Shown here in pieces: positions 23,813 to 32,667 of a stretch of DNA of 64,000 nucleotides. A program made the translations under genes and the position numbers. How positions within the stretch are numbered: the stretch's first letter is position 1; the number at the start of each line of letters is the position of its first letter. The notes under the pieces were generated by a model. The model did no database searches, was not told where the DNA came from, and saw only the letters and a list, made by a program, of their open reading frames with translations. The stretch comes from UBA1447 sp002329225 (lineage in GTDB: Bacteria > Bacillota > Clostridia > Oscillospirales > Acutalibacteraceae): assembly GCA_050946835.1 (NCBI GenBank), contig JBMNVN010000002.1:316764-380763 (forward strand), in the 5' to 3' direction.

Positions 23813-26350
23813 ATGGCTACAAGCGGTAGTTTTTACAAATACCCGGTCGACAACTTCGGTCTTTATTGCACCTGGTCGGCAAAACAGAGCGTAACGGGTA
23901 ACTATTCTGATGTTACCCTCAATGTCTATTTGAAGTACTACACCATTTCTGTTGGTTCTCGCTCTGACTCCACGGTTTCCATCAACGGTGTTTCCGAAAC
24001 CTACACGGCGGCAGCAATCAGCGATACTTCTGCTGACTACGATTTGACTCTTCTCAAAACCTATACCGTCCGTGTTGCTCATAACACCAACGGCACGAAG
24101 ACCGGGGTTGCATTGTCTGCTTCATGGCGATTCAGCGGTACTTATGGTGGCACGAGCATCGGTACGATCACCGCATCGACTACCATTGACCTGGATGCCC
24201 TTGACCGAACTGCACCGACAGTTTCGTGCAGCACTTCAAATATCACGGCTAATGGCTTCAAAATCAGTGCCACTTCATCAGCAACAGCAGATATTTGGCA
24301 GTACAGCACCAATGGTGGTACGAACTGGACACAGTTTTCAACCACGGCAGGTACGAGTGCAAATACAACGCTTTCTTCGCTTTCTCCGAACACGACCTAC
24401 TCGGTTAAAGTTCGTGCAAGAAAGAAATCTAACCAGGTCTACGGCACATCCAGTGCGGTATCCACGAAAACCCTGGGTGGTTCAACCATTGGAAGCGTAT
24501 CAACACTCACAGCAGATGCCTCGTCTGTCAGTATCAGTATGAGTACCACGGTGTATGATGCTACTTACACCCATAAACTCCAAATTAAGAACGGCTCTAC
24601 GGTCTATTTGGAAATAACGGGATTGACCTGGGCGGCAGGAACTGCTAATCGAACAATCACACTGACAGCTGCACAGCGAACAACGCTATTAACGGCAATG
24701 GCATCGGTAAAGTCTTTCACAGGCACCTTTGCCTTGCTGACCTACAGCGGTTCTACACAGATTGGCTCTACATCTACAAAAACGGCAACGGTGCAAACCA
24801 CATCTGCCAACTCTGCTCCCACAATGGGGGCTTTTACTTTTCATGACGGCAGAACCGCCACCGCTGTGGTAACAGATAACGACCAGTTGTTCATCCAAGG
24901 GTACTCATATCTCTATGTTACCCCGGCAACGGCTACGGCAAAGAATAATGCTACCATCTCAACCTACTCGGCAACCTGCAACGGTGTGACCCTTTCCAAC
25001 ACAACGGGTGCAGTCATTAACCTGGGTGCAGTTGAAAAATCCGGCACGTTGGATGTTGTGGTAACAGCTACAGACTCCCGTGGCTACACTGTCAGCAACA
25101 CACAGAAAATTACTGTCATTGCTTATGCAAAGCCAAAGGTATCCTCGGTAACACTTCGCCGAACCAATGATATCGAGGCAGAAATGCAGTTAACCTTTAA
25201 CGGAAGCATTTCACCGATTACCATCAGCGGCACACAGAAAAACAGCCTTCTGTATGTTCAGTACCGATACAAGCTGACGAGTGCGACAAGCTACGGCTCA
25301 TATACGAGCATCCTTTCTTCGGTAACGCAGAGCGGTACCAGCTTCTCGTTCTCTAACTTGGAACTGTGCAGCCTGGATGCCAACTCCTCGTATGACTTCC
25401 ATCTGTACATTTGTGATCAGCTAAATACGATGTCGGCTTTGAGCCTTTACTTCACGATCCCCCAGGGAACACCCCTGGTGGCACTCCGTAAGAATATGGT
25501 CGGTATAAACACCCCCGAGCCGGAAGCAGCACTCCATGTGGTTGGTGATGCAAAGGTAACCGGCTCCATAACCGCATCTACTGTTACAGCAACAACACTA
25601 AATGGCGCACTTGCACCCTCCAAGTTATCCTCTGCGGTTACCATTGCAAAAGGCGGAACTGGTGCAACTACGGCTACAACCGCACTTTCCAACCTTGGTG
25701 GTCTTGCAAAGAGCGGTGGTACTATGACAGGGCAAATCAAAAATGCAAGCACCGCATCTTCCTGGATTGCTGGGCGTGACCACGCTATTATTTGTGGAAC
25801 TGTAAATCCATCATCCAACTCATTCTACCCGCTCGCATCGGCTAAATCCGTTAACGGTTCGTGGGAGATAGGTGCATTGGGAGACAATTTCTACTTTTCT
25901 TATGCGACAGACACGAACTACAAAGCTGGTACAAACACAACTCTCACCCGATATATAAACACTTCGGGTAATTTTAGCGGAAACGCTGCCAATGTAACGG
26001 GGACGATTACTGTCAGCCACGGTGGTACTGGTGGTACAACTGCGGCGGCAGCGAGGACGAACTTGGGCATCACTTGCACTTCACTGTACAGCGGTAATTT
26101 GAGTTCCGGCTCGACCACATTCAACTACGGTAACTACAAGGGCTATGTCATTGTAGGTTTGCCGAGTTCTACCGCATCAAGGATGTCTCTTTTCATCCCA
26201 AAGAATGTCATAACGACTTCGGATGTGATTTGGCAGATTGCAGACGAGGTTAATTATCGTATTTTCAAATTGAAATATTCCGGCACTACTGTCACGTTAA
26301 CTATCAGCAGCGGCTCAGGCGCCATCACTAATGTGTATGGAGTCAATTAA
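23813..26350 (+). CDS. Large phage tail fibre protein (DUF859-like N-terminus)
   Basis: An 845-residue protein. The N-terminal about 130 residues (GLYCTWSAKQSVTGNYSDVT) match the DUF859-type tail fibre start. A fibronectin-III-like domain follows (WQYSTNGGTNWTQFS, LSPNTTYSVKVRARK). The C-terminal part has two fibre-type repeats, AKGGTGATTATTALSNLGG and VSHGGTGGTTAAAARTNLG. It is Thr/Ser rich and higher in G+C than the flanking host genes. Probably host recognition. Confidence 0.8.
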   Translation: MATSGSFYKYPVDNFGLYCTWSAKQSVTGNYSDVTLNVYLKYYTISVGSRSDSTVSINGVSETYTAAAISDTSADYDLTLLKTYTVRVAHNTNGTKTGVALSASWRFSGTYGGTSIGTITASTTIDLDALDRTAPTVSCSTSNITANGFKISATSSATADIWQYSTNGGTNWTQFSTTAGTSANTTLSSLSPNTTYSVKVRARKKSNQVYGTSSAVSTKTLGGSTIGSVSTLTADASSVSISMSTTVYDATYTHKLQIKNGSTVYLEITGLTWAAGTANRTITLTAAQRTTLLTAMASVKSFTGTFALLTYSGSTQIGSTSTKTATVQTTSANSAPTMGAFTFHDGRTATAVVTDNDQLFIQGYSYLYVTPATATAKNNATISTYSATCNGVTLSNTTGAVINLGAVEKSGTLDVVVTATDSRGYTVSNTQKITVIAYAKPKVSSVTLRRTNDIEAEMQLTFNGSISPITISGTQKNSLLYVQYRYKLTSATSYGSYTSILSSVTQSGTSFSFSNLELCSLDANSSYDFHLYICDQLNTMSALSLYFTIPQGTPLVALRKNMVGINTPEPEAALHVVGDAKVTGSITASTVTATTLNGALAPSKLSSAVTIAKGGTGATTATTALSNLGGLAKSGGTMTGQIKNASTASSWIAGRDHAIICGTVNPSSNSFYPLASAKSVNGSWEIGALGDNFYFSYATDTNYKAGTNTTLTRYINTSGNFSGNAANVTGTITVSHGGTGGTTAAAARTNLGITCTSLYSGNLSSGSTTFNYGNYKGYVIVGLPSSTASRMSLFIPKNVITTSDVIWQIADEVNYRIFKLKYSGTTVTLTISSGSGAITNVYGVN

Positions 26351-26362
26351 GGAGGTAGCATT

Positions 26363-26731
26363 TTGAAGATTAAAACCAACAACGAAGGTTTCATCGACAG
26401 CTACGCAACTATCGGTGAGATCCTCGATAGCACAGATATTGATGCACCCGCTGACCTTGACCATTTCGAGAGAAACTTTCGTGCCTACCGCATAAAGGAT
26501 GGTGCATTGTTCTTTGATGAAGCACAGGCAACCGTCATCCAGACCGAGGAAGAAAACGAGCAACTCCGCATCGAGCGTGATGTAGAGTGCTTTTCCGTTA
26601 TTAACCGTGGCTGGCTTTGGTATGACACCCTCACAGAGAAGCAGACCAAGGAACTGCGTAAGTGGTATAAGGATTGGCTCGATGTAACCGAAACAAAGAA
26701 AAAGCCGGACAAACCGTCCTGGCTGAAATAA
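26363..26731 (+). CDS. Small tail-associated protein
   Basis: A 122-residue acidic protein with a TTG start behind GGAGG. The C-terminal segment (LTEKQTKELRKWYKDWLDVT) is a motif seen in phage proteins encoded just after tail fibres, often thought to help fibre assembly. No catalytic motif is visible. Confidence 0.6.
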   Translation: MKIKTNNEGFIDSYATIGEILDSTDIDAPADLDHFERNFRAYRIKDGALFFDEAQATVIQTEEENEQLRIERDVECFSVINRGWLWYDTLTEKQTKELRKWYKDWLDVTETKKKPDKPSWLK

Positions 26732-26739
26732 GGAATTAT

Positions 26740-26765
26740 GGCACTCCGCCCAGGGGTGCCTTTTT
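26740..26765 (+). terminator. Terminator between tail and lysis genes
   Basis: GGCACTCC and GGGGTGCC form a stem with one G-T wobble, followed by TTTTT. Confidence 0.65.
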
Positions 26766-26796
26766 CATACCCAAATCTTAAAAGGAGGTAACGGCT

Positions 26797-27057
26797 GTGG
26801 AAATCAACATCACAACTGTCGCGGCTACTATTACCGCTTTGGGAGTCATTTTTGGTGCTGTGTTCGCCATTTACAAATGGTTCCTCAAGCAGGAAAAGCA
26901 AGACCGTGACATCAAAGCCATTAAGGAGGAGCAGACCGTGCTTGTTCACGGTGTCCTTGCTTGCCTTATGGGTTTGAAGGAACAAGGGTGCAATGGCCCC
27001 GTCACAGAAGCCATTGAGCAGATTGAAAACCATATTAACAAACAGGCACACAAATAA
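26797..27057 (+). CDS. Phage lysis-module membrane protein (holin-associated)
   Basis: An 86-residue protein with a GTG start after AAAGGAGG. One transmembrane helix (about residues 7-28) is followed by a charged amphipathic tail. This is the architecture of XhlA-like or accessory holin proteins. It lies immediately upstream of a holin and an endolysin. Confidence 0.6.
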   Translation: MEINITTVAATITALGVIFGAVFAIYKWFLKQEKQDRDIKAIKEEQTVLVHGVLACLMGLKEQGCNGPVTEAIEQIENHINKQAHK

Positions 27058-27069
27058 GGAGGTAGTGCT

Positions 27070-27357
27070 ATGACAACTTTTGAAATCGCAACCATCCCCG
27101 CATTGGCGGCAATCGTGTACACCATCATCGACATCGTCAAAAGCGCTATGGGCGATGACGAGAAGTTCAAGAGGTTTATTCCTCTCATAGCCTGCGTACT
27201 TGGCGCAGTTTGCGGTGTAATCGCATTTTACTTCGTTCCCGGTGTAATGGGTACGGAGAACATTCTCGTCGCTATCGTATTGGGTTCTGCAAGCGGTCTT
27301 TCTGCGACCGGCACAAACCAGGCTGTTAAGCAGCTCATGAAGAAGGAGGAAAAGTAA
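27070..27357 (+). CDS. Phage holin family protein
   Basis: A 95-residue protein with an N-terminal helix (EIATIPALAAIVYTIIDIVK), a second strong membrane segment (FIPLIACVLGAVCGVIAFYF) and a third weaker one, and a Lys-rich C-terminus. It should form the membrane lesion that releases the endolysin encoded next (start 1 base after its stop). Confidence 0.8.
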   Translation: MTTFEIATIPALAAIVYTIIDIVKSAMGDDEKFKRFIPLIACVLGAVCGVIAFYFVPGVMGTENILVAIVLGSASGLSATGTNQAVKQLMKKEEK

Positions 27358-27358
27358 G

Positions 27359-28402
27359 ATGAATTTACAGAAACTGATTTTTACGGAAAACGCCTGCTAT
27401 AAGGCGGGCAGAAAAATTACCGTTAAGGGCATTATGGTTCATTCCACGGGTGCAAATAACCCCTGGCTGAAGCGTTATGTTGGCCCCGATGATGGTAAGC
27501 TTGGCAAAAACCAGTACAACAACCACTGGAACACCTACCATCCCGGTGGTCGTGAAGTCTGTGTTCACGGCTTCATCGGCAAGCTGGCTGATGGCACGAT
27601 TGCCACGTACCAAACATTGCCTTGGGACCACAGAGGCTGGCACGCCGGTGGCTCTGCAAATAACACCCATATCGGCTTTGAAATCTGTGAAGATGATTTA
27701 ACCGATGCTACCTATTTCAAGAAAGTGTACCAGGAGGCAATTGACCTCTGCGTTTATCTTTGTAAAGAATACGGCCTCACCGAGAAAAATATCATCTGCC
27801 ACAGCGAGGGCTACAAGCAGGGTGTTGCATCCAACCACGGTGATGTTATGCACTGGTTCCCCAAGCATGGCAAGTCTATGGACACATTCCGTGCAGAGGT
27901 GGCAGCAAAGCTGAAAGAAGGCTCTACTCCTGCAACTACCGGGAAGCCGACCACCTCTACCACTGTTACTGCCACTTCCGAAATCAAGGAGGGTAACAGG
28001 GTTGAGTTTACCGCTGATGCAGTGAAGTACAATCCTACCACCAAGGAAATTCCCGCCTGGGTTAAGAACTGGCACCACATCGTAACGCAGACCACCTACA
28101 AGGGTAAACCCGTGGTTAAGGGTGGTAAGACTTGCGTTCTGCTCGGCAAGAAAGTCAAAAAGACCGGCGGTGATGTGGTAAGCGGCATCAACACCTGGGT
28201 TGCTGTGGAGAACCTCAAGGTTGTGTCCGCAGCCAAGGCAGAAGAAACCTACCGCATCCACACCGTTGTTCACGGAGACACGCTGTGGACGATCGCCAAG
28301 AAGTATCTCGGTGATGGCAACCGCTATCCCGAAATCGTTAAGCTGAACGGTCTCAGGTCCAATGTGATCTACAGCGGCAATAAACTGAAAATCCCCAACT
28401 AA
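27359..28402 (+). CDS. Endolysin: N-acetylmuramoyl-L-alanine amidase with LysM
   Basis: A 347-residue protein. The N-terminal Amidase_2 domain (about 20-180) has the zinc-site residues in IMVHSTGANN and the later HSEGYKQG / NHGDVMHWF region. A central SH3-like stretch and a C-terminal LysM (VVHGDTLWTIAKKYLG, ending SGNKLKIPN) bind peptidoglycan. It cleaves the amide bond between MurNAc and L-Ala to lyse the host. Confidence 0.93.
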   Translation: MNLQKLIFTENACYKAGRKITVKGIMVHSTGANNPWLKRYVGPDDGKLGKNQYNNHWNTYHPGGREVCVHGFIGKLADGTIATYQTLPWDHRGWHAGGSANNTHIGFEICEDDLTDATYFKKVYQEAIDLCVYLCKEYGLTEKNIICHSEGYKQGVASNHGDVMHWFPKHGKSMDTFRAEVAAKLKEGSTPATTGKPTTSTTVTATSEIKEGNRVEFTADAVKYNPTTKEIPAWVKNWHHIVTQTTYKGKPVVKGGKTCVLLGKKVKKTGGDVVSGINTWVAVENLKVVSAAKAEETYRIHTVVHGDTLWTIAKKYLGDGNRYPEIVKLNGLRSNVIYSGNKLKIPN

Positions 28403-28406
28403 CACC

Positions 28407-28450
28407 AAAGCCCATCGAGCCTTCATTGGTTCGGTGGGCTTTATTTTTTT
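28407..28450 (+). terminator. Terminator after endolysin
   Basis: AAAGCCCA pairs with TGGGCTTT around a 17-base interior, followed by ATTTTTTTTTT. Confidence 0.8.
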
Positions 28451-28545
28451 TTGCTGTTTTTTAAAAAGTTTGTATATACTTCGGCAAAACGCCCATCTGA
28501 TGACCAGTGGTGAGTGAGGTAGCCCCTCGGAATGGAGGAATCACT

Positions 28546-28938
28546 ATGAACGCCACTCAAAAAGAGAAGATTATATCGATGAGAAAACGCAATGTGCCAT
28601 ATGCCGATATTGCTGATGCTGTCGGACTCTCTGTTGGCACGATTAAATCATTCTGCCATAGGAACAACATCACCGCAGATAAGAAGCCTATCGGCTCTGT
28701 CTGCAAAAACTGCGGAGCCCCCATAAAGGGTGCAACTAAAACAAAGCCACGACTATTCTGCTGTGACCACTGTCGGCAGGAATACTGGAACAAGCACCGC
28801 AATGAACGAGTAAGCAAGAAGATGTCTCCGCACACTTGTCCTATGTGCGGTAAGGTTTTTATGGATTACATTGGAGCTAACCGCAAATTCTGCTCCCAGG
28901 CTTGCTACCGGGAAAGGAGTGAGCGCGATGGACAATAA
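28546..28938 (+). CDS. HTH / zinc-finger accessory protein of the recombinase cluster
   Basis: A 130-residue protein starting at the ATG behind GGAGG. The N-terminal HTH (VPYADIADAVGLSVGTIKSF) is followed by Cys clusters CKNCGAPIKG / FCCDHCRQEYW and CPMCGKVFMD / KFCSQACYRER. Such proteins are regularly encoded in front of serine recombinases in Clostridial prophages. A role as a recombination directionality or regulatory factor is possible but unproven. Confidence 0.7.
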   Translation: MNATQKEKIISMRKRNVPYADIADAVGLSVGTIKSFCHRNNITADKKPIGSVCKNCGAPIKGATKTKPRLFCCDHCRQEYWNKHRNERVSKKMSPHTCPMCGKVFMDYIGANRKFCSQACYRERSERDGQ

Positions 28939-29149
28939 CTACTTCCAGGCACTTATGGGCTATAAGGCATCGATGGCACAAGCCAAGATTATGCTCTCCA
29001 AAGGGCTGATAACTGCCGAAGAATACAGTGTAATAGAGACAAAAATGTGCGGTATTTTTGGTATCAATTCTGACAGTTTATTTCGGGAGAATGACTGGAT
29101 ATATACTGATAATAGAGGTAATATAGCACCTGTGAAGGAGGTGTTATAA
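28928..29149 (+). CDS. Small SHOCT-like protein upstream of recombinase
   Basis: 73 residues. The ATG overlaps the previous stop, and its stop overlaps the recombinase ATG (TAATG), so all three are coupled. MLSKGLITAEEYSVIETKM resembles the short helical SHOCT motif common beside recombinase genes. Function unknown. Confidence 0.65.
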   Translation: MDNNYFQALMGYKASMAQAKIMLSKGLITAEEYSVIETKMCGIFGINSDSLFRENDWIYTDNRGNIAPVKEVL

Positions 29150-30435
29150 TGCCAAAAACAGTAACAAGAGTTGCTTATCCGCCAAGGCTTATGCGGAAAA
29201 AGAGAGTTGCTGCGTACTGCCGTGTATCATCCAGCAAAGATGCAATGCTTCACTCGTTATCTGCCCAGGTCAGCTACTACAATAACCTCATTCAGAAAGA
29301 GGACGGTTGGGAGTTTGTCGGTGTGTATTCCGATGAAGCTATAACCGGCACAAAGGAAGGTCGTGCAGACTTTCAGCGTATGCTTGACGATTGCCGTAAC
29401 GGGAAAATCGATATGATAATTTGCAAGTCCATCTCCCGCTTTGCGAGAAATACGCTAACGCTCCTTGAGACCGTGCGTATGCTCAAAGCTTTGGAGGTGG
29501 ATGTTTATTTTGAGGAGCAGAACATTCACACCATTAGTTCTGATGGTGAACTTATGCTGACCATCTTGGCATCCTATGCCCAGGAAGAAAGCAGATCCGC
29601 CAGTGAGAATCAAAAGTGGCGCATCAAAAAGAACTTTGAAAGCGGTATGCCTTGTTGTGGAAGGATGCTCGGCTACCGAATCAAAGACGGTCAGTACTAC
29701 ATTATTGAAGATGAAGCGGAAATTGTACGGCGCATTTACAGAGAGTACCTTGCCGGAGCGGGACTCAACCTCATAGCCATTCAGCTCACCGAGGACGGCA
29801 TTCCCACAAGGAACGGTGGGATTTGGCAACCACAGACCGTGGCCAAGATTCTTCGCAACTACACCTACACAGGAAACCTTCTGCTTCAGAAGACCTTCCG
29901 AGAGAATCACATCACAAAGAAGACCATCAAGAACACCGGGCAGAAGCCTCGCTACCTTGCCGAGGCTACCCACGATGCCATCATCGACCCGGCCATGTTT
30001 GATGCGGTGCAAGCAGAGATTGAACGCAGAGCCAACAGCAGGAAAATCACTCCACCTGCCAAGCCAGTATTCGCTTACACAGGCTTAATACAATGTGCGA
30101 AATGCGGTAAGAACTACCGCAGAAAGACTACCAAAACCCAGGTGGTTTGGGTCTGCGCCACATTCAATACCAAAGGAAAAAGGTACTGTGCTTCCAAGCA
30201 AATCCCGGAAACCACCCTTGATGCCTTGGTTGATGAAATCACAAACGACCCTGCAAACATTAAGAAAATCATAGCCGATGATGACAATACGCTGCATTTC
30301 CACCTTACGGACGGCTCGGTGATAACCAAGACCTGGGCAGACCGCTCCAGGGCATTATCCTGGACACCTGAACGGCGCGAGGCAGCAAGGCAAAGAGCCT
30401 ATGAAAGGAGACAAACACAATGGCAAGAGCAATAA
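29149..30435 (+). CDS. Large serine recombinase 1
   Basis: A 428-residue protein with a resolvase domain at the N-terminus (AAYCRVSSSKDAMLHSLSAQ, with the catalytic Ser in RVSS; ISRFARNTLTLLE), a recombinase domain (about 165-280), and a zinc ribbon (CAKCGKNYRRK...WVCA...RYC). The usual long coiled coil after the zinc ribbon is reduced. Such enzymes catalyse att-site integration or excision. It partly overlaps recombinase 2. Confidence 0.9.
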   Translation: MPKTVTRVAYPPRLMRKKRVAAYCRVSSSKDAMLHSLSAQVSYYNNLIQKEDGWEFVGVYSDEAITGTKEGRADFQRMLDDCRNGKIDMIICKSISRFARNTLTLLETVRMLKALEVDVYFEEQNIHTISSDGELMLTILASYAQEESRSASENQKWRIKKNFESGMPCCGRMLGYRIKDGQYYIIEDEAEIVRRIYREYLAGAGLNLIAIQLTEDGIPTRNGGIWQPQTVAKILRNYTYTGNLLLQKTFRENHITKKTIKNTGQKPRYLAEATHDAIIDPAMFDAVQAEIERRANSRKITPPAKPVFAYTGLIQCAKCGKNYRRKTTKTQVVWVCATFNTKGKRYCASKQIPETTLDALVDEITNDPANIKKIIADDDNTLHFHLTDGSVITKTWADRSRALSWTPERREAARQRAYERRQTQWQEQ

Positions 30436-32006
30436 CAGTAATTCCTGCCACAAAGGATAAGTTCACAGCGTTGTCGACCGCTTCCATTGCAAAGCGAAAG
30501 GTCGCAGCCTACGCTCGTGTTTCCACCGACAGTGATGAGCAGTTTACAAGCTACGAAGCCCAGATTGATTACTACACGCAGTACATCAAAAAGCGAGACG
30601 ATTGGGAGTTCGTCAAGGTTTATACCGATGAGGGCATTTCCGGCACGAACACCAAACGCCGTGAGGGCTTCAATGAAATGGTGGCCGATGCCTTGGCGGG
30701 CAAAATCGACTTGATCGTAACCAAGAGCGTCAGCCGATTTGCGAGAAATACCGTTGACAGCCTCGTTACCGTCCGCACCCTCAAAGAACATCACGTTGAG
30801 GTTTTCTTTGAAAAGGAGAACATTTACACCTTCGACAGCAAAGGCGAATTGCTGATCACCATAATGTCCAGCCTTGCCCAGGAAGAAAGCCGATCCATCT
30901 CCGAGAACGTCACCTGGGGTCAGCGTAAGCGTTTTGCTGACGGCAAGGTCAGTATGCCATATAAGCAGTTTCTCGGCTACGACCGTGGCGAGGGCGGTGT
31001 TCCCATCATTAACGAGGCAGAAGCCGAAATTGTACGAATGATTTACAGGCTGTTCCTACAAGGCAAGACTTCCACGGGCATCTGCAAACACCTCATGGAA
31101 CTGGGAATACCAACTCCTGGTGGTAAAGCAAAATGGCGTCAAAGTACGGTTATGAGCATCTTGCAGAATGAAAAATACAAGGGCGATGCCTTGCTTCAGA
31201 AGAAGTTCACAGTTGACTTCCTCACCAAAAAGCAAAAGGTCAACGAGGGTGAAGTCCCACAGTACTACGTTGAGGGTAGCCATCCGGCTATCATTTCTGC
31301 GATGGACTTCGATATGGTTCAGACTGAAATTGCCCGCCGACAAACCCTGGGACGGGCTTACAGCGGTTCAAGCATCTTTGCAAGTAAACTCATCTGCGGA
31401 GATTGCGGGGGCTTCTACGGTCAAAAGGTGTGGCACTCCAATGACCCTTACCGTAGAGTGATTTGGAGATGCAATGGCAAGTTCAATGGTGAAGCCAAGT
31501 GCGAGACACCGACCCTTGATGCAGAGGTCATTCAGCAAGCCTTCCTCAAAGCCTTTAATCAGCTGATGGGCTCCCGTGAGAAGCACCTCAAAGTCTGTGA
31601 AGCAATGCGCGAGGTGGTGGCTGATTGCACCGAACTCAATGCAGAAATCGAAGCCTTGAACGAAGAACTGCAGGTGGTTGCCGAACTGGTCAGCCAGTGC
31701 ATCAAGGAGAATGCTTCCAAGGAGCAATCCCAAGAGGAATACACCAGGAAGTACAACCGTATGGTCAAGCGTTATGAAACGGCGGTGGATCGGCTGAACG
31801 CAGCAACCGCAGAGCGTGACAGCCGGATGCTGCGAGACCGAGAGCTTCGTATCTTCATCGGCACAATAGAAAAACAACCCATCGTCATTGAAACCTGGGA
31901 CGAAGGGTTGTGGCTTACACTTTTGGAAACGGCAACGGTACACAAAGACAACAAAATAACATTCCGATTCAAGAACGGAACGGACATCGAGGTTGGGGTT
32001 GAATAA
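30420..32006 (+). CDS. Large serine recombinase 2
   Basis: A 528-residue protein with complete large-serine-recombinase architecture: resolvase domain with YARVSTDSDEQFTSYEAQ, recombinase domain, zinc ribbon (CGDCGGFYGQK... with later Cys), coiled coil (about 375-470), and a C-terminal beta cap. Its ATG lies inside the end of recombinase 1 (16-base overlap). It probably acts with recombinase 1, or one of the two is vestigial. Confidence 0.92.
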   Translation: MARAITVIPATKDKFTALSTASIAKRKVAAYARVSTDSDEQFTSYEAQIDYYTQYIKKRDDWEFVKVYTDEGISGTNTKRREGFNEMVADALAGKIDLIVTKSVSRFARNTVDSLVTVRTLKEHHVEVFFEKENIYTFDSKGELLITIMSSLAQEESRSISENVTWGQRKRFADGKVSMPYKQFLGYDRGEGGVPIINEAEAEIVRMIYRLFLQGKTSTGICKHLMELGIPTPGGKAKWRQSTVMSILQNEKYKGDALLQKKFTVDFLTKKQKVNEGEVPQYYVEGSHPAIISAMDFDMVQTEIARRQTLGRAYSGSSIFASKLICGDCGGFYGQKVWHSNDPYRRVIWRCNGKFNGEAKCETPTLDAEVIQQAFLKAFNQLMGSREKHLKVCEAMREVVADCTELNAEIEALNEELQVVAELVSQCIKENASKEQSQEEYTRKYNRMVKRYETAVDRLNAATAERDSRMLRDRELRIFIGTIEKQPIVIETWDEGLWLTLLETATVHKDNKITFRFKNGTDIEVGVE

Positions 32007-32019
32007 ACCCCGCCTTTTT
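31995..32019 (+). terminator. Terminator overlapping recombinase 2 stop
   Basis: GGGGTT (31995-32000) and AACCCC (32006-32011) form a short stem followed by GCCTTTTTT. Confidence 0.6.
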
Positions 32020-32026
32020 TGTTTGG

Positions 32027-32079
32027 GTGGAAAATTTCATATTTATGTGATATAATCTGTTCGATAAATAAGAATTTAT
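32027..32079. repeat. 53-bp imperfect direct repeat, copy A (promoter-like)
   Basis: It matches copy B (36325-36377) with about six mismatches and starts 20 bases after recombinase 2. It contains TGATATAAT, an extended -10 box. Because the pair brackets the third recombinase cassette it may be an attachment-site duplication, or a duplicated promoter. Confidence 0.7.
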
Positions 32080-32085
32080 ATAACA

Positions 32086-32122
32086 AAAGCGACGAGGATT
32101 TCTCCTTGTCGCTTTAAGTTTT
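32086..32122 (+). terminator. Hairpin terminator downstream of repeat A
   Basis: AAAGCGACGAGGA pairs with TCCTTGTCGCTTT (one mismatch), followed by AAGTTTT. Transcripts starting in repeat A would end here after only about 50 bases. Confidence 0.65.
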
Positions 32123-32159
32123 ATATAAGTAAACAGTTTTACTACGTATTATAAGAATT

Positions 32160-32655
32160 TCAACCTTGTGCCGTTGTTTTAATCGGTCACCTTAATAAGA
32201 AACAAAGTTCAAAAGAACTGTATCGTAGCCTGGGTAGCATAGACCTTGTGGCTGCCGCAAGAAGTGTAATAAAGGTTGAACATATCCAGGACGATGCTAT
32301 CTCCGTGGTTCATCACGTAAAGAGCAGCCTTTCCCCAAAAGGGAGAGACCTATTCTTTTCTATCGATGCTTCACGAAAATTGGAATGGTTGGACATCGAC
32401 CCGGAAAAATACGCAGGCAGTGATGCTTCATACTGTGTGCAAGAAAAAATGACAAAGCAGGCACGGGCGGCCGATATTTTGAGCGCTATGCTTGCGGACG
32501 GTCCTATGGCCGTTTCTGAAATCCACGCTATGTTTCATAAAGAAAACATCAGTGAGCGAACCATATTGAACACTAAAAAGGCAATGGGAATCAAGTCCTT
32601 CAAAAAAGATGGTGCTTGGTATTGGCAATTCCCGAAAAGTTCCGCAGAAAAGTAA
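32160..32655 (+). pseudogene. RepA-like AAA ATPase (primase-helicase), C-terminal remnant
   Basis: The frame CAVVLIGHLNKKQSS, ELYRSLGSIDLVAAARSVI, then LSPKGRDLFFSID is the C-terminal part of the RecA-like AAA_25/RepA ATPase found in phage and plasmid replication modules. Walker A and B regions are missing upstream. A winged-helix-like tail (ADILSAMLADGPMAVSEI) completes the protein. A downstream start at 32248 could still express about 135 residues. Confidence 0.7.
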
Positions 32656-32667
32656 GAGGGTAAATTT

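Noticed and set aside
24072..24542. Long alternative-frame ORFs inside the tail fibre gene
   Set aside because: They lie within a clearly coding Thr/Ser-rich gene, lack ribosome binding sites and have unnatural Arg/His-rich composition.
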